Assembly: GCA_031292145.1 (NCBI GenBank)
Contig: JARLHR010000055.1
Span: 1 to 61,265, forward strand
From: Clostridium sp.
GTDB lineage: Bacteria > Bacillota > Clostridia > Clostridiales > Clostridiaceae
Reading direction: 5' to 3'
Length of the DNA stretch: 61,265 nucleotides
The notes beneath the pieces were generated by a model. It saw only the letters and a program-made list of their open reading frames with translations, was not told the DNA's origin and did not search any database. The position numbers and the translations under genes are program-made. This document shows positions 38,419 to 49,388 of the stretch, piece by piece (positions within the stretch are counted from its first letter, which is position 1; each line of letters starts with the position of its first letter).

Positions 38419-40200
38419 ATGTTAAAAAGATCTACAAAGGTTACAAGCTTATTAGTAGTTGCTGCATCTATCGTATCAATGGTTCCAGCCATAGCTGCAG
38501 ATATTCAAAATTTTGACGCTAAGGATGGATATATTTATAGTGCAGTATCAAAGGGAGGCGGAATATCCATTATTGATGCAGAACTTAATGGTCAGGATGA
38601 AGCTATCTATTGTTATAAAGATGGAAAATATACAAAATTAGATGATGCTAAGCCAGGTGATACAATAAGCGATTTATGTGAAAATCAGTATGTGGAAATG
38701 AAAGACGCTAGCAATAATTATTATTATGTAGATATAACAACTGGCAAAGAAACAGATGCATATGATCGAGAAATTGATAATAAGGAATGTGCAATAAAAC
38801 TAAGAAACAAAATTAAAGAAGATAATAATGGAAGATTCTCTAAAGATACTTATACTAATAATACTGTAGCAGCAGATGCCGTTATAGGAGGTGCTACAAC
38901 TCTTTGGAGTCAATACTCATATAAGTTAGATACAACAAATCTAATTGGAAAAGAATATTCTGAGGTATATGCCGATAAGGATGGAAACTATGTTGATGCC
39001 GATTATAACATAGGAAGTATTAGAGTATATACTACAACTGGTTCTAGTGTCAGCATAAATAATACAAATGATACTTATGAAGTAAAAGAAAAAGATGGAC
39101 ATACTTATGAAATCAAAGCTCAGATTGATGGTGATTTCCCATATTGTGAAAATCCTAACGATTTTTATAGAAAAGCTAAACTATCAATATGGGCAAGAAA
39201 TAAAGATTTAAATGGTGATTATGAAAATATAACAAATTCAGTAGAGTTTGGAGTATCAAACAATCATCATGCTGTTCCTGTAAGTAATGATGGTAGTACT
39301 TATGGTGATTATGCAACAGTAATGCAAATTATTTCAAAAGCTCAATCTTCAGATGCTGTAGATGGAATAAAATATGCACAGAATGTGAGCACATACTTTG
39401 TTACAGATAAAGATGGTAATGCTGAACCTGTACTTGGCTTGGGGACTTCTGACAAAACAGGATATGCTATGATGTCAGGTAATCCAGATGGGCTTCAGAG
39501 TATTGTTATTGATGATGCTGACAAAAAATTATATGCAGAAACTGTTAGCTTTAAAACTAATAATGGTTATAACTATGTAGATATAGGAAATTCAGAAGAA
39601 ACTGATTATGATGTCTTTGGAATGGGAAGTGGACAGATTTATTGCATAGATTCAGGATATCTAAAAAAATGGAATAACAAAGATTCATTTGAAAAGCTAT
39701 ACAAAGTGGATTCTGGTATGACAAATTTATCTGTTAATGATCCGGGTGATATGATTGTATGGGATCAAAATAAGGAAGAGTATTCAATTATATCGATACC
39801 TCCAACAGCTCCTGCTGGAACTAATACAGCTGCAACAACTACTGAAACAGCAACTGCTGGAGCTACATCTACAACATCAGCTGGAGTTACACTTACAACA
39901 GCAGGTTGGATTAAAAATATTGATGGAACTTGGTCATATGCTAAAGCTGATGGAACTAAAGCTACAGGGTGGGTTCAAGATGGAGCTGCTTGGTACTACT
40001 TAAAGGCGGATGGTATTATGGCTACAGGCTGGCAAAATATTGGAGGTACGTGGTATTACTTAAAGGCATCAGGAGCAATGCAAACTGGTTGGATTAATGA
40101 CAACGGAATTTGGTATTATTGTAATGCATCAGGTGCTATGTTAGCTGATACAACTGTTGATGGATATCTGTTAGGAAGCAATGGAGCATGGATTCAGTAA
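38419..40200 (+). CDS. Secreted protein with C-terminal cell-wall-binding repeats
   Basis: The 593-residue protein starts with a Sec signal peptide (cleavage near IAA-D, residue 27). Residues 30-450 form an extracellular region I cannot assign, with several KDGKY/KDGNY-type units. A Thr/Ala-rich linker (about 455-495) leads to four or five choline-binding-type repeats (GWIKNIDGTWSYAKADG, GWQNIGGTWYYLKASG) that attach proteins to wall polymers. The start has GGGGGAAAAG upstream. It stands alone between the AraC and ROK genes, so co-regulation with sugar uptake is possible. The function of the main domain is unknown. Confidence 0.85.
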   Translation: MLKRSTKVTSLLVVAASIVSMVPAIAADIQNFDAKDGYIYSAVSKGGGISIIDAELNGQDEAIYCYKDGKYTKLDDAKPGDTISDLCENQYVEMKDASNNYYYVDITTGKETDAYDREIDNKECAIKLRNKIKEDNNGRFSKDTYTNNTVAADAVIGGATTLWSQYSYKLDTTNLIGKEYSEVYADKDGNYVDADYNIGSIRVYTTTGSSVSINNTNDTYEVKEKDGHTYEIKAQIDGDFPYCENPNDFYRKAKLSIWARNKDLNGDYENITNSVEFGVSNNHHAVPVSNDGSTYGDYATVMQIISKAQSSDAVDGIKYAQNVSTYFVTDKDGNAEPVLGLGTSDKTGYAMMSGNPDGLQSIVIDDADKKLYAETVSFKTNNGYNYVDIGNSEETDYDVFGMGSGQIYCIDSGYLKKWNNKDSFEKLYKVDSGMTNLSVNDPGDMIVWDQNKEEYSIISIPPTAPAGTNTAATTTETATAGATSTTSAGVTLTTAGWIKNIDGTWSYAKADGTKATGWVQDGAAWYYLKADGIMATGWQNIGGTWYYLKASGAMQTGWINDNGIWYYCNASGAMLADTTVDGYLLGSNGAWIQ

Positions 40201-40234
40201 TATAAAAATGGTTTTATAAGCTTTTATGAAATGT

Positions 40235-40267
40235 TCTGCAAAGTGATTTTAGGGGGTACTTTGCAGA
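40235..40267 (+). terminator. Stem-loop after the cell-wall protein gene
   Basis: TCTGCAAAGT (40235-40244) pairs perfectly with ACTTTGCAGA (40258-40267). It lacks a good T-run and may work together with the stronger hairpin at 40368. Confidence 0.5.
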
Positions 40268-40367
40268 TAATTAAAGAATGCAATCAAAATTGCATGGATC
40301 AAAAATGGTTTAATCTTTAAAATATTAATTTTTATAGCTAGAACATTTAAAAATCCTATGCAGGTAA

Positions 40368-40404
40368 AAGCTGATTTCTGAATTATTAAGAAATCGGCTT
40401 TTGT
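40368..40404 (+). terminator. Intrinsic terminator
   Basis: AAGCTGATTTCT pairs with AGAAATCGGCTT (one G-U), followed by TTGTTATTTC. It lies upstream of the ROK operon promoter region. Confidence 0.75.
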
Positions 40405-40425
40405 TATTTCTATATTTTAAATGGG

Positions 40426-40509
40426 GAATTTGTTATAAAAATAAGGAATGTATACAAAGATTATATACCTATATGTGATAGTATAAAATTAAATTAACGA
40501 TAGATGAAG
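40426..40509 (+). promoter_or_regulatory. Repeated upstream sequence, copy 2 (ROK operon)
   Basis: This is the counterpart of 38121-38200, located 50-130 bp before the ROK start. It probably includes the operon promoter (TATAAAAT at 40482-40489) and a shared regulator site. Confidence 0.6.
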
Positions 40510-40559
40510 GTTAATTAATTGATAAGAAAACATTTATATTAAAATAAGGAGTGTCTTTT

Positions 40560-41480
40560 ATGGAATTTTTAGTTTTAGATGTAGGCGGTTCATCTATAAA
40601 ATATGCTGTTATGAATGAAAAAGCAGAATTTATTGAAAAGGGTTCAATACCAACACCTATGGACAGTTTAGAACAGTTTATAGAGGTTGTTGGTACAATT
40701 TTTGATAAATATAAGGATAGAATCACAGGAATGACTATGAGTATGCCGGGACGTATAGATAGTGATCGTGGATATTTATATACGGGAGGAAGTTTAGAGT
40801 ATAACGCAGATAAAGAAATTGTTTCAATACTTCAAAAGCGATGTCCGGTACCAATAACAGTAGAAAATGATGGGAAATGTGCAGCTTTAGCTGAGGCATG
40901 GCTTGGAAGTCTTAAAGATTGCGATGATGGAATAGTTGTGATATTAGGTACAGGTGTTGGTGGAGGAATCATCAAGGATAAGATGTTACACAAAGGAAAA
41001 CATTTTATTGCAGGAGAGTTTAGCTTTATTTTTACTAACAATGCTGCTTTTGAAAGCCGGTTTTCTCACATATGGGCAGAACAGGCGGGAGTATCAGGTT
41101 TACGTATTCCAGTGGCAAAAGCGAAGAATCTGCCAATAGAAGAGGTAGATGGGGTAAAGATTTTTGAATATGCAAATAGTGGTGACGAAGAAGTACTTAA
41201 TATATTAGACGACTATTGTTACAGAATGGTTTTACAGCTTTATAATTTACAATATATTTATGACCCAGAGAAAATAGCAATTGGTGGAGGAATTAGCAAG
41301 CAAGAGATTTTAATAAAATATATTAAAGAGAATATTGAAAAACATTACAATAATTTAGAACCTAATATAATGGTAAAACCGGAAGTGGTTACATGTGAAT
41401 TTTATAATGATTCAAATTTAATTGGAGCATTGTACAATTATTTAACTAAATATAAGTTAATACCCAAAAGTTTAATTTAA
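40560..41480 (+). CDS. ROK-family sugar kinase (glucokinase or beta-glucoside kinase)
   Basis: The start at 40560 follows AAGGAG; the protein has 306 residues. The ATP-binding DVGGSSIKYAV motif (about 7-17), catalytic-region VENDGKCAALAE (about 100) and GTGVGGGII are present. The usual ROK zinc motif CxCGxxGCxE is missing; the region reads GEFSFIFTNNAAFESRF. Such zinc-less ROK proteins occur among beta-glucoside kinases, so BglK-like phosphorylation of disaccharides is as likely as glucose phosphorylation. It is the first gene of an operon with IIBCA and GH1, 15 bp before the PTS start. Confidence 0.87.
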   Translation: MEFLVLDVGGSSIKYAVMNEKAEFIEKGSIPTPMDSLEQFIEVVGTIFDKYKDRITGMTMSMPGRIDSDRGYLYTGGSLEYNADKEIVSILQKRCPVPITVENDGKCAALAEAWLGSLKDCDDGIVVILGTGVGGGIIKDKMLHKGKHFIAGEFSFIFTNNAAFESRFSHIWAEQAGVSGLRIPVAKAKNLPIEEVDGVKIFEYANSGDEEVLNILDDYCYRMVLQLYNLQYIYDPEKIAIGGGISKQEILIKYIKENIEKHYNNLEPNIMVKPEVVTCEFYNDSNLIGALYNYLTKYKLIPKSLI

Positions 41481-43391
<1,911 letters not shown>

Positions 43392-43477
43392 ATATGATTT
43401 CTTGTATTATATTAATCTTTAAAGAGGTTTTTTATAAATATTAAGTATGAAAAGTACTAAAATATTATTAATTTTAA

Positions 43478-44911
<1,434 letters not shown>

Positions 44912-44935
44912 ATATTATTATAAGATAATCAAGAG

Positions 44936-44976
44936 AGTGTAAGTGGATTTGCTTAAGAGCAGATATCATTTACACT
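44936..44976 (+). terminator. Terminator of the ROK-PTS-GH1 operon
   Basis: AGTGTAAGTG pairs with CATTTACACT, with an inner TTTGCT/AGCAGA stem, followed by a T-rich run. The same sequence recurs, altered, at 46461. Confidence 0.8.
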
Positions 44977-45034
44977 TACTTGAATTTATTTTTATGAATT
45001 TAAAATCAAATTATAAATGGAGTGAATATGTAAA

Positions 45035-46348
45035 ATGACAATCAGAGAGACAATTAAGCGATATTTATTTTTTATTCTGGGATTATTTATGATGGCGGTT
45101 GGTGTTTCACTATCAACTAGATCTAATTTAGGAACATCTCCTATTTCGTCTATACCTTATGTTTTAAGTTTGGGATTACCACTTACAATTGGGCAATTTA
45201 CTTTTATAATGAACTTATTTCTTATTGCTTTTCAAATCATTATATTAAGAAAACAATATAAGCTGGTTCAATTACTTCAAATTGTTGTAGCTGTTATATT
45301 TAGCTATTTTACAGACTTTACTATGAGGCTATTCTCATGGATAAATGTTACAAGTTATCCTAGTCAATTAGGATTATTTATAATAAGTTGTCTAGTACTT
45401 GCACTTGGAGTAAGTATGGAAGTTACAGCGGATGTTGTTATGATGGCTGGTGAAGGTCTCGTTAATGCTATTGCAATTGTTACTAAAAAAGATTTTGGAA
45501 AAATAAAGGTTGGTTTTGATGCAACACTTGTTGTTTGCAGTTGTATTTGCTCGGTTGTTCTTTTTCAAAAATTAAATGGGGTAAGAGAAGGGACTGTTAT
45601 AGCTGCTTTATTAGTAGGTACAATTGTTCGTTTTATAAATAAGCGCTTAGCTTTTATGGATAATATATTTAAAGGAGAGTTTGTTGCTACTAACGTAAGT
45701 GAAATTACAAATATTGTAGAAAAGGCAGAGCATAATTTAATAGTTACTATTAGTCGTGAATATGGAAGTGGCGGCCATGAAATTGGTCAAAAAATAGCCG
45801 ATGATTTAGGAATTTCTTTCTATGATACACAATTAATAAAAGAAGAAGCCAAAGAAACAGGATTCTCAGAAGAATTTATTCAAAAAAATGATCAAGTTAT
45901 ACCTAATTTATTATTAAATAAAATTTATTCTCAAGGATATGCATTTTCGAAGAAAGAAAAAGCACCTTTAGATGCTATTTATGAAGTAGACAAGAAGGTT
46001 ATTACGAAGTTAGCTAGTACAAAATCGTGCGTTATCATGGGACATTGTTCAGATGCTATTCTAGCTGGTTTTCCAGGCAGTTTTCACATATTTATTCATG
46101 CAGATAAAGCAAGTAGAATGGAACGTATTCAATATGAATATGGAATTTCTAAAAAAGATGTTGAGGAAACTTTACACAAAAAAGATAGAGCAAGAGAAGC
46201 TTATTATCATATATATGCAGAACGTAAACTAGGAGATGTTAAAAATTATGATTTAACAATTAATAGTGGAGTTTTTGGAATAGAGAAAACAGTTGAATTA
46301 ATCGAAGAAGCTATTAAAGGAAAAATATCTAACTTACATAAAGTATAA
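45035..46348 (+). CDS. YczE/YitT-like membrane domain fused to a cytidylate-kinase-like domain
   Basis: The 437-residue protein has six or so hydrophobic helices in residues 1-210 (LGLFMMAVGVSLSTRSNLG and VTADVVMMAGEGLVNA are typical of the YczE/DUF6198 group). A cytosolic P-loop kinase-like domain covers about 230-430 (ISREYGSGGHEIGQKIA, then HIFIHADKASRMERIQ). The second half matches the cytidylate-kinase-like family, whose members often lack proven CMP kinase activity. The membrane half may transport or sense a small molecule that the kinase half handles. It is transcribed alone between two copies of the GH1 terminator. Confidence 0.85.
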   Translation: MTIRETIKRYLFFILGLFMMAVGVSLSTRSNLGTSPISSIPYVLSLGLPLTIGQFTFIMNLFLIAFQIIILRKQYKLVQLLQIVVAVIFSYFTDFTMRLFSWINVTSYPSQLGLFIISCLVLALGVSMEVTADVVMMAGEGLVNAIAIVTKKDFGKIKVGFDATLVVCSCICSVVLFQKLNGVREGTVIAALLVGTIVRFINKRLAFMDNIFKGEFVATNVSEITNIVEKAEHNLIVTISREYGSGGHEIGQKIADDLGISFYDTQLIKEEAKETGFSEEFIQKNDQVIPNLLLNKIYSQGYAFSKKEKAPLDAIYEVDKKVITKLASTKSCVIMGHCSDAILAGFPGSFHIFIHADKASRMERIQYEYGISKKDVEETLHKKDRAREAYYHIYAERKLGDVKNYDLTINSGVFGIEKTVELIEEAIKGKISNLHKV

Positions 46349-46372
46349 GTAGGTGGCAATGGAAATTTAATA

Positions 46373-46458
46373 AACAGAAAGCTTATAGGATTTTTTGAAA
46401 ACTATGTGAGAATAATATTTACTAGATATAAGTACAAGGTAAAATATTGGCTTACTTT
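46373..46458 (+). pseudogene. 86-bp GH1 gene fossil
   Basis: The frame reads [19 protein letters not shown], then YKVKYWLT before losing the frame at the NEIN motif. It matches codons about 142-170 of the GH1 gene at 43496 with mostly synonymous and few replacement changes. It is joined directly to a copy of that gene's terminator. It is the residue of a collapsed duplicate. Confidence 0.88.
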
Positions 46459-46460
46459 GA

Positions 46461-46506
46461 GAGTGTAAATAGATTTGTGTGAATGCAGATTTACTTACAC
46501 TCTTTT
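46461..46506 (+). terminator. Duplicated GH1-type terminator
   Basis: GAGTGTAA (46461-46468) pairs with TTACACTC (46495-46502), followed by TTTT. It is related to the terminator at 44936, down to the AGATTTG and GCAGAT inner sequence. Confidence 0.8.
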
Positions 46507-46530
46507 GAATTTATCTTTGTATCTTTTATT

Positions 46531-46572
46531 GTTATCTATATATCTAGAATAAATTCTAGATATATAGATAAC
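46531..46572. promoter_or_regulatory. Perfect 42-bp palindrome upstream of a sugar-binding protein gene
   Basis: Two 19-bp arms (46531-46549 and 46554-46572) are perfect reverse complements around TAAA. It ends 48 bp before the ATG at 46621. It may be an operator, a transcription attenuator or a palindromic insertion. Confidence 0.6.
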
Positions 46573-46620
46573 ATAATATTAAATGCTGCTAATTAAAACA
46601 ATCACACTTGGAGGAATATT

Positions 46621-47697
46621 ATGAGAACATTAAGAAAAGTGATTATACTTGTTACAGTAGTAATAATGAATGTTACATTAATAACTAATACTAAAATTAA
46701 TATATATGCTATACCCAGTTTAAATACTGATTATAGAAAAATAGCTAACATTGCAGTAATATTTCCTGATTTGAACAATCCATTTGCGGTTCTAATTAAA
46801 CAAGGCTTAGAAGATATTCAAAAGAAAAATGAAGATAAAATCAGTTTTACTTTTTTTGATGGGAAAGATAATGTAGCTATACAAAGTGAAATACTGGATA
46901 ACTTACTTAATAAAGATAATTTCGATCTTTTTATAATTCAATTAGCTGATGTAAAAGAAAATATAGTTGAAGATGTTATTAATAAAGTTAAACCTAAAAA
47001 TATACCAATAATTCTTTCAAATATTGCTCCATCAGTAGCGAATAAATTATCTAAAGACTATAACAAAGCTGTTTTTTTAACAGAAGATTTTAAACAACCA
47101 GCTATTTTAGAAGGAAAAATTATTGTTGATGCATGGAATGTTAATAAAAATAATATCGATAAAAATGGTGATAGCATACTTCAATATATCATGTTAGAAG
47201 GTGCAGAAAATGATGAAACAGCAATCGATAGAACGAAATACTCTGTTTCAACAATTAATGATGCAGGAATAAAAACACAGCTGCTTGCTGAGCAAGTTGC
47301 TAATTGGGATAAAGAGTTAGCTAAAGATGCTATTGAATCATTATTTCTTAAGTATGATGGTAAAATTGAAGCAATAATCGCCAATAATGATGCTATGGCA
47401 ATAGGGGCTATTGAAGCGTTACAAAAATATGGTTATAACAATGGAGATAAATCGAAAAATATTGCTGTTGTTGGAATTGATGGATTACCAGAAGCTAAAG
47501 AGCTAGTTGATAAAGGCGTTATGACTGGTACTGTTGTTCACAATCCGAATGATATAGCTGAAATATTTTATACTGTTGCAATGAATTTAATTAATAATGT
47601 AAATCCTCTAGAAAATACAAATTATAAATATAGTGAGACAGGAGTTGTATCTCCAATTCTTTATTATGAATATACAAATAAGGATAATATTTCATGA
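46621..47697 (+). CDS. Orphan periplasmic-type sugar-binding protein (galactose/ribose-binding family)
   Basis: The 358-residue protein has an N-terminal hydrophobic export signal (residues 8-25) without a lipobox cysteine, then a type-I periplasmic-binding fold (IAVIFPDLNNPFAVLIKQG, IIANNDAMAIGAIEAL, VVGIDGLPEA). It should bind a hexose or pentose outside the cell. No ABC ATPase or permease gene is near. It is paralogous to the protein at 52359. It may serve a transporter encoded elsewhere or a sensor. GGAGGAATATT precedes the ATG. Confidence 0.87.
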   Translation: MRTLRKVIILVTVVIMNVTLITNTKINIYAIPSLNTDYRKIANIAVIFPDLNNPFAVLIKQGLEDIQKKNEDKISFTFFDGKDNVAIQSEILDNLLNKDNFDLFIIQLADVKENIVEDVINKVKPKNIPIILSNIAPSVANKLSKDYNKAVFLTEDFKQPAILEGKIIVDAWNVNKNNIDKNGDSILQYIMLEGAENDETAIDRTKYSVSTINDAGIKTQLLAEQVANWDKELAKDAIESLFLKYDGKIEAIIANNDAMAIGAIEALQKYGYNNGDKSKNIAVVGIDGLPEAKELVDKGVMTGTVVHNPNDIAEIFYTVAMNLINNVNPLENTNYKYSETGVVSPILYYEYTNKDNIS

Positions 47698-47771
47698 ATT
47701 TTGGTTCATGTTATTCAATGAACTGCGGTATTTTTTGTATATGAAAGGCTATATATTTTAGATAAATATAT

Positions 47772-47831
47772 AGTCCATGTAAACTTCATTTGATAATTTT
47801 TTATATCATCTTCACGAAGTTTACACGGACT
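47772..47831. terminator. Large bidirectional terminator
   Basis: AGTCCATGTAAACTTC pairs with GAAGTTTACACGGACT with one mismatch around a T-rich loop. It lies between the sugar-binding protein gene and the minus-strand small gene. Confidence 0.75.
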
Positions 47832-47868
47832 ATTTTGGAATTACTAGAATTTCATTAAAATAAATGTA

Positions 47869-48009
47869 CTACTTTTTTCCTTTTCCCAAAGCTACATCGC
47901 GATTAGCTTTCTGAGCATTGTTGTCAAAAACATTATTAGAGGAGTTGCGTTGTGAAGGTGGTGAATTTAATATCTTTAAACCTGGTACGTCTTTAGCGTT
48001 TCTAACCAT
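47869..48009 (-). CDS. Small 46-residue protein, unrecognised
   Basis: On the minus strand, AAAGGAGAACC lies 9 nt before an ATG at 48009. The frame encodes 46 residues starting MVRNAKDVPGLKILN, with a run of Asn/Ser in the middle and a Gly/Lys end (ALGKGKK). It is polar and basic, with no membrane helix or cysteine. The good ribosome-binding site and the terminator placed after it support a real gene. A small spore- or DNA-associated protein is possible, but I do not recognise the family. Confidence 0.55.
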   Translation of the reverse strand: MVRNAKDVPGLKILNSPPSQRNSSNNVFDNNAQKANRDVALGKGKK

Positions 48010-48265
48010 AATTAGGTTCTCCTTTCACTTTTTACAATTTTTAATTACTAAAAATTTAGACATGACTAATTTGCCTAACAAATATATTTTATCTTTATTT
48101 ATTTCATTTATAACAGGAAGTTTATCACTTTGAATGGTTATTATAGCATTAATGAAATCGAAATCTGTATTTCTAAAAGTAAAAATATTAAGTGAAAAAA
48201 TATTATGGAATTTAAAGAAAAATAAGTAATCACTGTAAAAATTGTTGTATAATTAAGATAGAATA

Positions 48266-48310
48266 TTTAGAAATAAATACTCTATTTTTTTTTATATTTT
48301 AGAAATAAAT
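48266..48310. repeat. 13-bp direct repeat
   Basis: TTTAGAAATAAAT occurs at 48266-48278 and 48298-48310, spaced 32 bp, in the leader of the TfoX-like gene. This could be a regulator site pair or a slipped duplication. The rest of 48010-48335 is AT-rich without a gene. Confidence 0.45.
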
Positions 48311-48335
48311 TATAATTTTGAAGGGAAGTTTTATT

Positions 48336-48596
48336 ATGGGAGAATTATCAAAACTACCTAATATCGGAAAAGAAGTTGAAAGACAGTTGAATAAAGTAGA
48401 TATATTTACTTATAGTGAATTAAAAGATATAGGTGCAGAACAGGCGTGGTTGAAAATACAAGAAATTGATGATTCTGCGTGTATTCATAGATTGTTAGCA
48501 CTGGAAGGCGCAATTCACGGTGTTAAGAAAACAGCGTTGCCACAGGAACGTAAAGCAGAACTAAAAGATTTTTATAATTGGCATAAAGGTAAATAA
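48336..48596 (+). CDS. TfoX/Sxy C-terminal domain protein
   Basis: Starting at 48336 after GAAGGGA, the 86-residue protein consists only of a TfoX_C domain, a helix-hairpin-helix-like fold (LSKLPNIGKEVERQLNKV, LLALEGAIHGVKK). In Proteobacteria TfoX regulates competence, but stand-alone C-terminal domains in Firmicutes have no settled role. The next two frames downstream are broken genes. Confidence 0.8.
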   Translation: MGELSKLPNIGKEVERQLNKVDIFTYSELKDIGAEQAWLKIQEIDDSACIHRLLALEGAIHGVKKTALPQERKAELKDFYNWHKGK

Positions 48597-48646
48597 TAAT
48601 TGTGACGAGTTTGGAAGAAAATTATTATATATTATGGAGGAATACA

Positions 48647-48751
48647 ATGCAGTTAGGTTCAATTTATTTAATAGTTAGAGATTTTAATAAGTCGATAAAT
48701 TTTTATGAAAAATTACTCACCAGCAAAAAAATGGGGTTTTTAAATGAATAA
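48647..48751 (+). pseudogene. N-terminal fragment of a VOC (glyoxalase/bleomycin-resistance) protein
   Basis: With a good TGGAGG site the frame starts MQLGSIYLIVRDFNKSINFY, the usual first strand and helix of a VOC domain, but stops after 34 codons where about 120 are expected. Its end overlaps the start of the next frame by 8 bases. A deletion has joined two gene fragments. Confidence 0.7.
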
Positions 48752-49079
48752 GAATATATACGATGATTTATGGATGAATCTTCTGAAAAGTAAGGCGATT
48801 TCCCTTGATGAGGAAAGCATAGCTTTATTGCAGAATATTTTTAAGCCAAAGTTATTAAAAAAAGATATGTTCTTTTTACAAGAAGGCGAAAAATCTAATG
48901 AAATAGGGGTTATTGTTAAGGGGATTTTTCGCTCTTATTATATTGATAAAACAGGCAATGACATAACAAAATATTTTTATGAAGAAGGTGGGATATTATT
49001 CTCTTATGTGGCACATCTATGTCAAAACGAATCTATGTATTACATACAAGCATTAGAAGACATTTTCCTGATTATCTAA
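48744..49079 (+). pseudogene. Truncated Crp/Fnr-family protein (sensor half only)
   Basis: The 111 residues cover the cyclic-nucleotide-binding-like beta-barrel (FKPKLLKKDMFFLQEGEKSN, VIVKGIFRSYYID), but the frame ends before the dimer helix and HTH found in full-length proteins of about 190-220 residues. No matching HTH was found downstream. It probably no longer binds DNA. Confidence 0.75.
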
Positions 49080-49123
49080 GAGAATACATTATGAAAAAGC
49101 GATAGGTGGATATAAATTAGCGT

Positions 49124-49152
49124 TCCTCAAAATTATTTTGAGGAATTTTTGC
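49124..49152 (+). terminator. Intrinsic terminator
   Basis: TTCCTCAAAAT (49124-49134) pairs perfectly with ATTTTGAGGAA (49136-49146), followed by TTTTTG. The following sequence, to the hydrogenase-like start at 49389, has no recognisable gene. Confidence 0.85.
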
Positions 49153-49388
49153 TTTGGAGTCAAATCATTACAAGAAAATATAATTTATATCAAGTTGATT
49201 CATTTATTTAAGATTTGTGATGTTGGTTATATAATCAAATCGAATTACATATAACGATAGCTTGCAAATATACATAATGTATATTAAAATTCTTTATAAA
49301 TACGCTTTTCATAAATTTCCAAATCAGGAATGCTATGAAAGTAAAAAGGTTAAGTAATATAAATAGTAATTATATAGGGAGTTATAAT

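Noticed and set aside
39755-40003. Gln/Leu-rich plus-strand frame inside the cell-wall protein gene
   Set aside because: It is a frame-shifted reading of the Thr/Ala-rich linker and wall-repeat coding sequence, with no start signal.
47918-48133. 71-codon plus-strand open frame
   Set aside because: It has no ribosome-binding site, low-complexity content, and is antisense to the better supported 46-residue gene.
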